A stretch of 64,000 bases of DNA from Anaeramoeba ignava (lineage: Eukaryota > Metamonada > Anaeramoebidae). Positions 21,627 to 31,144 of the stretch are shown piece by piece. How positions within the stretch are numbered: position 1 is the stretch's first letter; each line of letters opens with the position of its first letter. The stretch lies in NCBI GenBank assembly GCA_028826165.1, contig JAPDFW010000044.1, forward strand, positions 503,501-567,500, given 5' to 3'. The notes under the pieces are model-generated. The model was not told the DNA's origin, ran no database searches, and was given only the letters and a program-made list of their open reading frames with translations. The position numbers and the translations under genes are program-made.

Positions 21627-23350
21627 ATGCAAAAAAAAGGTTAAATACAAAAAGATATGATAGATCTGAAAACTTCACAAAAGATTTCCGACTTTCTTTA
21701 TATAAAAAAGGACTTGGACAAGACGTTGAAATTGTGACAAAAAACGGAACATTTTATGGATATTCAGCAATATTATTAGTTCGTTCAGCATTTCTCGCAA
21801 CACAAATTGAACAAAGCAAGAAAATTCAGACCGAGTATAGTTATGAAGCTGTAAAAGAAGCACTTGAGTTCATCTATACAGGCGAATTTCGGATTCCAAG
21901 TGCAGAAAACAGCAAATCAGGACAAAATCAGTTTGATTTAGCTTGTGAGCTATTTAGTCTTTCAAAAAAATGGATTCTTCCCGAAATCAAATTGCGATGC
22001 CAGAAATATATATCCTCTGATCTAGAACTATTGGAAATAACAAAAGAGACGGAGTTGGAAAATTCAAAGGGTATCAAGAATAAAGCATTGAGTAAATTGG
22101 ACCCGATCCAAAAACTTGAATATGAAGATTTAAAAGAACAAGTACTTAAAGTGGTTGACAAGCAAATGCCCTCAATCATAGCAAACAGAGACTATATCCA
22201 TCTCAAAGACACCGACCTCTCAATGATTCTCCAGAGAAATACTTTGAATATTTCAAGTGAATTGTCACTATTCACAATGATTATTGACTATGCCTGTCAA
22301 GTTTATGATTCTCAATCAGATCCAAATGAACTAACTGACAAAAGAAAAAAGGGTTTAAGGGATAATCTTCTCAATCGCATTCGTTTTGGCTCAATGGATC
22401 TCGACTCCTTTCTTATTGTTGAAAATTATGAGATTCTTACTGAAGATGAAAATAATGACATCGCAGATTATATTGAAATGATTGGTGAAAATAATGAATC
22501 TGGAATAGAAACTATTCTCGATATTTATAAAGAGAAAGATGTCGATTGGTTCAAACCAAAAAGATGCCATCTCGATGACAACTTCGCGAAAGTTCAAAAG
22601 GAACGCCATGATACCCTTCTCAAAGACTTGAAACAATTAAACAAGGAAATTGAACAAGAAGATCCTCTTTATGTTTATTTACCTTATTTGAGAGACAAAC
22701 TCGAAAATATCAATTTGGATGAATTTAAACTTCAATTTGTTTCAGAACCAAAAGATATTTATACTTGCACAGAATTCCATCGTATTTGCGATAACAAAGG
22801 CCCAACAATAGTTCTTATTGAATCGGAAGGCGCGATTTTTGGAGGTTACACTTCGGTTGGCTGGATAACAAAAAAACAGATAAATCAACAAGAAGCGGAA
22901 GAAAAAAAAATTCAAAAAAAAGTTGACAAACAAGATTTTGAAATAGTACAAGATGATGAAAAAAAACCTGAACATGAAAACCAAAACAATACTTCAACTT
23001 CTTTTTTCGACATAAACGAACCAAGATTTGAAAAAATTACTCCTATTGAAGATGATAAAGCTTTTCTTTTTATTCTCAAATCATCCGATAAAGAACAACA
23101 AATCTTGAAAGTAATTCCTGAACAAAAAGAAAATGCATTAGTTTATTATTCAAAAAGAGGTCCAATTTTTGGAGATGGTTGGGATTTGGCAATTTCTGCT
23201 GATTTGAAAAATGGTTATTCTGATTTGGGTTTAACTTATCAACTTCCAGATGGTATTAGACATAAATCAAGATATGCGAAAAGTTTCTTAAATAATCAAT
23301 ATGGGGAATGGAAAATTCAGAGACTTTTAGTTTATTTTCGGGATTATTAA
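21627..23350 (+). CDS. BTB-BACK-TLDc protein, copy D (diverged)
   Basis: The coding frame is open from before 21640 to 23350. The best start is the ATG at 21627 (MQKK...), but it is one base out of phase because of an 8-A run; a 9-A run would join it to RLNTKRYDRSENFTKDFRLS. The BTB domain is better conserved than in the sisters (DVEIVTKNGTFYGYSAILLV; ALEFIYTGEFRIPS). BACK follows (VDKQMPSIIANRDYIHLKD), then FKLQFVSEPKDIYTCTEFHR opening TLDc, FGGYTSVGW, a Lys/Glu linker, and GPIFGDGWDLAISADL near the end. Most of the gene uses GC-richer codons (CTC, GAC, CGC) than its neighbours and is far diverged from them, yet its final ~300 bp are nearly identical to copies B and C. Likely role as for the sisters: BTB adaptor with a TLDc effector domain. 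Confidence 0.75.
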
Positions 23351-23643
23351 ATTTTCCTTTCCTTTTTTTTTTTATTCCAACTAATTTCCAAATTTAATTT
23401 CCAAATTTAATTTTTAATTTTTAATTTAAATTAAAAAGTGGAATTTTTAATTTCATTTTTTTCATTTTTTTTCTTTTAAAAAATTTTAATTTTTTTGCTT
23501 TTTTTTTTTTAATTACTATTACTTGATTGATTTATTGATTTACAAAGTAAATTTTAAATTTTAAATTTTAAATTTTATTTAAAAAAAAAATTTTTTTATT
23601 TTTTTTAATTTTTAAAATAAAAAAAAAAGGAAAAATAAAAAAA
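23351..23643 (+). other. Intergenic spacer between copies D and E
   Basis: T- and A-run sequence with a TTTCATTTTTTTCATTTTTT element at about 23451-23475 and AAAAAGTGGAATTT just before it (23434-23447). No coding potential. Confidence 0.6.
23451..23475 (+). promoter_or_regulatory. Double TTTCATTTTT element upstream of copy E
   Basis: Two CAT steps in a T-run, about 170-190 bp 5' of the ATG at 23644. Confidence 0.4.
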
Positions 23644-25790
23644 ATGGAAGAAAAAGAAAAAGAAAAAGAAAAAGGAAAAAAAAAAAAGGAAAAAATAATT
23701 GCAAAAAAAAAATTTACACGAACAAGAAAGTTAGGATTTGAACTTTATCTAACAATATTTAATCCTTACATACAACATAATTTCACAATAATAACGAAAG
23801 AGAAAAAAAAATTATATGTTGATTCAATAATTTTATCAAGTCGTTCACCAGCTTTAAGTGCTCAAATTGATCGGAAAAATCAATTAAAACTTGATAATAA
23901 TTATTTTGTTGTTAAAACTGCTCTTGAATATATTTATACTGATCATTTTCAACTTCCTATTAAAGATTTAGAAGATGATTCTCCTGATTCTTTTGGTTTG
24001 ACTTGTGAATTGTATCAACTTTTTGATAAATGGATTCTTCCAAAAGCAAAATTAAAATGTGAAAATTTTATTCTGGCTGAATTGAGTTATATTGATCCAG
24101 AGTTAATTAGACAAATTGAAGAGAATGAAAGTAAATTTTGAAATTCATTTTGAAATTCATTTTAAAATCAAAATCAAAATCAAAATTAAAATTCATTTTG
24201 AAATAAAAATTAAAATTAAAATTAAAATCAAAATTAAAATTAAATCAAATTTGAAATTAAAATTCATTTTGAAATTATAATTAAAATTAAAATTAAAATT
24301 AAAATTAAAATTAAAATTCATTTTGAAATTAAAATTCATTTTGAAATTAAAATTAAAATTAAAATTCATTTTGAAATTAAAATTTATTTTGAAATTAAAA
24401 TTAAAATTATAATTCATTTTGAAATTAAAATTAAAATTATAATTCATTTTGAAATTAAAATTAAAAAATTTAAAATTCATTTTGAAATTAAAATTCATTT
24501 ATAAAATTCATTTTGAAATTAAAATTAGTTACAAGAGCAGAAGCATTTAGAACTCGAGTTTTACAGAATTTTGATTTTGTCAGAAACATCAGCGATGATC
24601 TTGCTCAAAAAGCATTACACATAATCGATGTTCAATTCCCAACAATTTACCGACTTGAAGATTATCTCCATTTAGATGACATAGATTTTAAAATGATTCT
24701 TCATCGCAACACATTACATATTCCAAGTGAAAAAACACTATTTCATATTGTTGTTAATTATGCATTATACAAATATAACGACAACAAACCAGTTACAAAA
24801 AACGATTCACCTTTTGAAGAAAAAGAAAGCAATGGAAAAAATGAATTGAGAAGAAAATTAAGAGAAAACTTGATAAAATATATTCGATTTGGAGTCATGA
24901 CTATTGAAGAAATGGAAAATGTGAAGGAATATAAGATTTTAACAGACAAGGAAATTGCAGATATTGAAGATTATATTGAAAACAAATCAAAAAAAAAAAG
25001 CAAAATTGCAGCAATTGTTGAAAAATATAACAATCAAGGAAATGAATGGTTTAAAGACAAAAGATTTGATTTCAATCAAGAAATTTATTTGGATCAGAAA
25101 ATGAAAACTTATGTCAAAAGAAATCCAGTTGTTAAACTCGATAAAAAATTGAGTCCAGAAGATATTCTTCATGAAAAAAAAGATTATTTCTCTGATAAAA
25201 TAAAAGAAGAAATTTTGAATAATTTCAAACTTCAATTTGTTTCAACAAAGGATGATAATTTGAATTGCAAAGAATTCCATGAAATTTGTGACAATAAAGC
25301 TCCAATCCTTATTATTATTCAATCAAAAACATGTATTTTTGGTGGATATTCTTCAGTTGGCTGGTTAACAAAAGAAGTTGAAGAAGAAAAGAAAAAAGAA
25401 AAGAAAAGAGAAAAGAAAAGAGAAAAGAAAAGAGAAAGAGAAAAAGAAAAAGAAAAAGAAAAAATCCCTCTTTTTAATGACAAAATGAGATTTATTGAAG
25501 ACGAGGACGCCTTTATCTTTATCATAAAATCCATTAATAATGAACAATATCAATTCAAAATAATTCCAGAAAAAAAAGAAACAGCTTTAGTTTATTATTC
25601 AAAAAGAGGTCCAATTTTTGGAAGAGGTTGGGATTTATCAATTTCTGCTGATTTGAAAACTGGATTTTCGAATTTGGGTTATAATTATCAACTTCCAGAT
25701 CGTATGAAAGTGAAATCAAAAGAAGCTAAGACAATATTCAATGGTCAATATGGAGAATGGAATATTGACAAACTTGAAGTTTATTTTTAA
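23644..25790 (+). CDS. BTB-BACK-TLDc protein, copy E, intact two-exon gene
   Basis: Join 23644-24130 and 24529-25790 gives 1749 nt with no stop or shift (582 residues). Exon 1 starts MEEKEKEKEKGKKKKEK and carries a BTB domain (LYVDSIILSSRSPALSAQID; ALEYIYTDHFQLPI). The intron begins GTAAATTTTG and ends AAAATTAG. Exon 2 continues ITRAEAFRTRVLQNFDFVRN into BACK (IYRLEDYLHLDDIDFKMI) and TLDc: FHEICDNKAPILIIIQSKTC, FGGYSSVGW, a KREKKREK linker, and GPIFGRGWDLSISADLKTGF. Exon 1 is close in sequence to copy F. This is the only member whose structure is complete from ATG to TAA, which makes it the reference for judging the others. Function is inferred from domains only: a BTB-type adaptor scaffold with a TLDc domain. 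Confidence 0.85.
24131..24528 (+). repeat. Intron of copy E filled with (AAATTCATTTTG/AAAATT) repeats
   Basis: A 398-bp intron made almost entirely of ATTCATTTTGAAATTAAAATT-like units. It falls between BTB and BACK, the same position where copies B and F carry exonic Asn-Gln/Asn-Glu hexamers. Confidence 0.8.
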
Positions 25791-26400
25791 ATCCAAAATT
25801 TTAATTCAGAAAACAATTTAAAATTTAATTCAGAAAACAATTTAAAATTTAATTCAAAAATTAAATTTAAAATTAAATTCAGAAAACAATTTAAAATTAA
25901 ATTCAGAAAACAATTCAAAATTTAATTCAAAATTTAATTCAAAATTTAATTCAAATTTTAATTCAAAATTTAATTTAAAATAAATTTAAAATTTAATTCA
26001 AAATTAATTTAAAATTAAATTCAAATTAAATCCAAAATTAATAAAAAAAATTCAAATTAAATCCAAAATTAAATCCAAAATTAATTCAAAATTTAATTCA
26101 AAATTTAATTTAAAATTAATTCAAAATTTAAATCAAAATTTAATTCAAAAATTAATTCAAAAATTAGTTCAAAATTTAATTCAATTTTTAATTCAAAATT
26201 TAATTCAAAAATTTAATTCAAAATTTAATTTAAAAAAATAAAAAAGTTATTTTTCCGAATTTTCTTTTTCATTTTTTCTTTCTTTTAAAATGCAAAGAAA
26301 TAAAAGGTTTTTTCCAATTTAATTAAATTATAAGAAAATTTAAAAAAAAATTTTGTTAAAATTAACAAGAAAAATATTTTTCCGTTTTTTTTTAAAATAA
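25791..26400 (+). other. Intergenic repeat-rich spacer
   Basis: AATTCAAAATTTAATTCAAAA-like simple repeat from about 25795 to 26235, then A/T-run sequence with TTTTTCATTTTTTCTT (26265-26280). No gene seen. Confidence 0.7.
26263..26280 (+). promoter_or_regulatory. TTTTTCATTTTTTCTT element upstream of copy F
   Basis: Same T-run/CAT element as before the sister genes, about 135 bp before the first coding residues of copy F. Confidence 0.35.
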
Positions 26401-28449
26401 AGATTATTTGCAAAAAAATTTACAAGAATAAGAAAATTAAGTATTGAACTTTTTCAAACAATTTTTCAAAAAAATAAAGATTATGACGTTATAATCATAA
26501 CAAAAGGAAGAAAACAATTTTATGTTCATTCAATAATTTTATCAAGTCGTTCAGTAGTTTTAAGTTCTCAAATTGATCGGGAAAATCAATTAAAACTTGA
26601 TAATAATTATTTTGTTGTTAAAACTGCTCTTGAATATATTTATACTGATGATTTTAAACTTCCTATTAAAGATTTAAATAATGATTCTATTGATCCATTT
26701 ATTTTACTTTTTGAATTACTTCGACTTTTTGATAGATGGATTCTTCCAAAAGCAAAATTAAAATGTGAAAATTTTATATTAAGTCAACTTGAAATTGAAA
26801 ATCAAATTGAAATTAAAAATCAAATTGAAATTGAAAATCAAATTGAAATTAAAAATCAAAATCAAAATCAAAATCAAAATCAAAATCAAAATCAAAATCA
26901 AAATCAAAATCAAAATCAAAATCAAAATGAAAATGAAAATGAAATTGAAAGTGAAAATGAAAGTGAAAATGAAAATCAAAGTGAAAATGAAAATGAAAAT
27001 GAAAATGAAAATCAAAATGAAAGTGAAAATGAAAGTGAAAATGAAAATCAAAATGAAAATGAAAATGAAAATGAAAATGAAAATGAAAATGAAAATCAAA
27101 GTGAAAATGAAAATGAAAATGAAAGTGAAAATGAAAGTGAAAATGAAAATGAAAATCAAAGTGAAAGTGAAAATGAAAATGAAAATGAAAATTAAAAATG
27201 AAATTAAAAATGAAATTAAAAATGAAAATATCAAAAATAATACCTTAAGGAGATTACAAGAAATTACAAATCTCGAAGATGGAATTATTATTGAAAAATT
27301 TTACAAAATCATCGACAAACAAATTGAACAAATTATTGCAAATCGAGATTATATACATCTTAAAGATAAAGAAATCACAGAAATTATCAAAAGAGATACA
27401 TTAAATATTTCAAGAGAATTATTGATTTTTTATATGGTTATTGATTTTGCTTTTGTTGTTTATCGGAAAATTGAAGAAAAAGAAACAAAATCTCAAAAAG
27501 TTGAAGTTTCTAAAATTTTTTTGGATAAAAAATCAAAAAGACAATTGAGAAAAAATTTACTTAAAAGAATTCGATTTGGAGCAATGAGTTTGAAAGATTT
27601 TGAAGAAGTATTAAGTTATAATATCATTTCAGAAAAGGAAACTGAATTAATTCAAGATATTGCAGATTTTATTGAAAACAAAATGGATGGATTGTATGAA
27701 GAAAATAAAGAAATATCCAAAAAATATGAAGAAGAAGATGTTGATTGGTTTAAAAATAACAGAAATTTTTTTGATTTGGAATCTTTTGAATCAAATAAAA
27801 AAACCAGAGAAATGCAAATCAACGAAAATATTCAATTGATTTCCCAAAATGTAAATGAAAATTACTTGAATAGGTATAATGTAGCTTTACAACAATGGAT
27901 TGATAAAGAAATTTTGAATAATTTCAAACTTCAATTTATTTCAATAAAGAATGATAATTTGAATTGCAAAGATTTTCATGAAATTTGTGACAATAAAGCT
28001 CCAATACTTATTATTATTGAAGCTCAAGGATCTGTTTTTGGAGGATTTAGTTCAATTGGTTGGACAACAAAAAAAGAAGAAAAAAAAGTGTCAAAATAGA
28101 AAATAAAGAAAATAAAGAAAATAAAGAAAATAAAGAAGAAGAAGTAAGATTTATTAAAGATGATAAAGCTTTTATTTTTGTCCTAAGATCCTTCGATTCA
28201 AAACAACAAATCTTGAAAGTAATTCCTGAAAAAAAGAAAACTGCTTTAATTTATTATTCAAAAAGAGGTCCAATTTTTGGAGATGGTTGGGATTTATCAA
28301 TTTCTGCTGATTTGAAAACTTGTTTTTCTAATTTGGGTTATAATTATCAACTTCCAGATGGTATTAAATATAAATCAAAAGAAGCAAGACTGCTTTTTAC
28401 TGGAAGATATGGAGAATTGGATGTTGAAAGATTTGAAGTTTATTTTTAA
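26400..28449 (+). pseudogene. BTB-BACK-TLDc protein, copy F, no start found and two shifts
   Basis: Coding similarity to copy E begins at FAKKFTRIRKLSIELFQTIF, but no in-frame ATG precedes it; the Lys/Glu-rich head of copy E is missing. The BTB region is almost identical to E (VHSIILSSRSVVLSSQID, ALEYIYTDDFKLPI). An unusually long Asn-Gln/Asn-Glu/Ser-Glu hexamer tract follows (26790-27195) and ends in a stop; the downstream frame is one step off. BACK (DKQIEQIIANRDYIHLKDKE) and the first TLDc half (FHEICDNKAPILIIIEAQGS, FGGFSSIGW) follow, then a second shift near 28085 in an A-run, after which DKAFIFVLRS leads to GPIFGDGWDLSISADLKTCF and the TAA at 28449. Either decayed or affected by indel errors at low-complexity sites. 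Confidence 0.65.
26790..27200 (+). repeat. (AAAATC/AAAATG/AAAGTG)n hexamer tract in copy F
   Basis: Hexamers encoding Asn-Gln, Asn-Glu and Ser-Glu pairs. It begins with an (ATTGAAAATCAA)-type 12-bp subrepeat. It ends GAAAATTAAAAATG, where the C/G-to-T change makes the in-frame TAA. Confidence 0.9.
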
Positions 28450-28504
28450 ATTTCAAAATTAAATCAAATTAAATTAAATTAAATTAAATTTAAATTTTCA
28501 AAAA

Positions 28505-28525
28505 TATTTTTTTCATTTTTTAATT
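28505..28525 (+). promoter_or_regulatory. TTTTTTTCATTTTTTAATTT element upstream of the FKBP15-like gene
   Basis: Lies 25-45 bp before the ATG at 28551. Confidence 0.4.
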
Positions 28526-28550
28526 TTTTAATTTAATTTTAAAATTTAAA

Positions 28551-30891
28551 ATGAATTCTTTAAATGAAAATCAAAATGAAAATGAAAATGAAAATGAAAA
28601 TGAAAATGAAAATGAAAATGAAAATCAATTAGTTTTCTCAGCAAAACTTATTTCTTTAACAAAAATAAATCAAACAAATTCTCAATTTGAAAATATGGGA
28701 AAAGTTATTGTAGCAATTACAGGAATTCCTGATTTATTTAATTATCAAATTATTTTTTATCAAGATAAAAGAAATCCAATCTCAACAATTTTTTTGAATA
28801 AATCCTTTAATTTTCAAGTAAAAATTAAAATTAAAAATATTAAAAAATTTAAAATGATAAAATTTATTTTCTTGTTTTTTTTTAGTCTCAAAACCAAAAT
28901 TTTTTAACTTTTTATGAAGAAAATAATCAAAAATGGATTTTAAATTTTAATAATTCTCAAGATTCTATTGAATTTTCAACTCAACTTGCTTTCATTTTAA
29001 TATTATTAAAAACTCAGATTTTGATTTAGATTTTGATTCAGAAAAATTAATTATTTTGATATTTATTTTGGAAATGATGAAAAAGTTATTGAAGGAACAA
29101 AAATTAGAATTAATTATATTGGATGGATTGTTTTATGATATTTCAAATCCTAAAAATTCAAACCAAATTCGATACAACTTATGAAAAAGAAATTAAATTT
29201 GGATGTCAAATTGGTGATTCAACAATTAGTAAAGGTATAAAATATATAAAATATAAATAAATATTTAAAATATAATATTTATTTTTATATTATTTAGTTT
29301 GGAATTTAGGTCTTCTTGGAATGCAAAAAGGTGGTCAAAGAATAATTTGTTCTCATCCTAAATTTCATTTCCAATATCAATATGAATATGAAAGAATGTT
29401 TAAACAAAAATTTTCAGAAAATTCAGTTATTGTTTATTTTGTTGATTTGAAAGAATTAATCCCATTAAATCAAATTAAAAATGATCAAAATGAATATTAT
29501 TATGATAATTATTTCTCATTTCAACCAACAGAACAAGTCATGCTTGACAAAAATGATCCCTTTCAATTTAATCAATTTAATCAATTTAATCAATTTAATC
29601 AATTTGAACAATTTGATTCAAAAGAATTTCCATTAATTGAAAATATTCAAGAACATGAAAACTTTGAAAATATCCAAAAACATGAAAGTGATGAAAAAAC
29701 TCAAAATAAAATTTATGATAATATTTTCGAAACAGATGAAATTAACAATTTAAACGAAGAAAAAAAACCAAAAGAAATTCCTCAAAAAGAAAAAGAACCA
29801 AAACAAATTTTCATTCAACAAAATTATCCAAAACAACCATTAATGAATATTAATGAAATATTAGATTTACTAATTGATACAAGAAGAAATGGAGTGGATA
29901 GTAAAATTCTTATCAATAGTCTTTCCTTTTCATTTGATTCAATTTCTCAAAAAATTCAACAATTTCTTCATTCAATTCAAAAAATGGAAAATCAAAGTGA
30001 TAAATCAAAAAGAAATCAAAGCTTGAATCAAAAATTGATAATATAACAAATCAACAAACAAATATTGAAAGTCAATATTTACAAATTCAATCCAAAATGG
30101 AAAATCTTTATAAACAATTTGATATCATTGAAGATGAAAGTTATTTTGATTCAATTTCTCAACAAGAAACAAAAGATAAAATGAAAGAATTAGAACAAAG
30201 TATTCATAATTTAAAAGAAGAAAATGAAAAACTCAAAGAAAATGAAGTTCAACTTCAAAATTTTAGATCAATTAATGATTCTAATGAAATTTCAATTCTT
30301 CAAGAAAAATTAGATGAAAAAGATGAAGAAATTTTAGAATTAAAAAAGAAAATTGAAGATATTTCAATTAAATCAAATGAAGAATTTGAATTAAAACAAA
30401 AAGAGTTTGAACAAAAACAAAAAGAATTTGAACTAAAACAAGAAGAATTTGAATTAAAACAAAAAGAATTTGAACAAAAGCAAAAAGAATTTGAATTAAA
30501 TCAAAATCAAAATCAAAATCAAAATCAAAATCAAAATCAAAATCAAAATCAAAATCAAAATCAAAATCAAAATCAAAATCAAAATCAAAATCAAAATCAA
30601 AATCAAAATCAAAATCAAAATCAAAATCAAAATCAAAATCAAAATGAAAATCAAAATCAAAATGATTTATTAAAAGAACGTAAAAGAATGGAAAAAAATA
30701 TAACAAAATTAATGAATTGGATTTTTTTACAATTACAAAAAATTTTTAAAAATGAAGAGAAATATGATGGAAAAACAATTTTAAAAACAAGTGCTGAAAT
30801 TATAAAACATGGAACTACACAATTAGTTTCAAATATTAATCCAAAACAAGAAGAAAATTTAGAAAATAAAAAAGACAAAAAGAAGAATTAA
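28551..30891 (+). CDS. FKBP15/WAFL-like protein (WH1-like + FKBP + coiled coil)
   Basis: Exon 1 (28551-28817) starts with a short Asn-Glu tract and the beginning of a WH1-like domain (LVFSAKLISLTKINQ). After a GTAAAAATT...TTTTTAG intron, exon 2 (28886-29234) continues LTFYEENNQKWILNFNNSQD, as in the FKBP15 WH1 domain. The second half of exon 2 should be the first half of an FKBP fold, but it is readable only across about three frames (IEGTKIRINYIGWI, then FDTTYEKEIKFGCQIGDSTI). A second intron (29235-29297) leads to WNLGLLGMQKGGQRIICSHP, the FKBP strand-loop motif. Then come a (QFN)n tract, a proline/glutamine linker, one further shift near 30035, and a long coiled coil with EFELKQKEFEQKQK repeats and a large Asn-Gln hexamer tract (30498-30662). 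In animals FKBP15 links early endosomes to actin. At least three frame changes: decayed copy or consensus indels. Confidence 0.6.
30498..30662 (+). repeat. (AAAATC)n hexamer tract in the FKBP15-like coiled coil
   Basis: About 27 hexamers, almost pure Asn-Gln, with one Asn-Glu near the end. Confidence 0.9.
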
Positions 30892-31144
30892 AATTAATTA
30901 AAATTAAAATTAAAATTAGAATTAAAATTAAAATTAAAATTAAAATTAAAATTAAAATTAAAATTCATTTTAAAATTAAAATTAAAATTAAAATTAAAAT
31001 TAAAATTAAAATTCAAATTAAAATTAAAATCGAATTTAGTTCAAATTTAATTTTTTTCTTTTTAAAAAATAAATCAAAATTTTTTTCATTTTTTAATTTT
31101 CATTTTTTTATTTTCAAATTTTCATTTTTTTTTTTTAAATAAAA
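30892..31144 (+). other. Intergenic: (AAAATT)n block then T-run elements
   Basis: Non-coding AAAATT hexamers at 30892-31030, then T-rich sequence with three CAT steps (31087-31090, 31100-31103, about 31121-31125), the upstream element of the next gene. Confidence 0.6.
31081..31137 (+). promoter_or_regulatory. TTTTTTCATTTTTT elements upstream of the TOM1-like gene
   Basis: Repeated T-run/CAT steps within 65 bp of the ATG at 31145. Confidence 0.4.
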
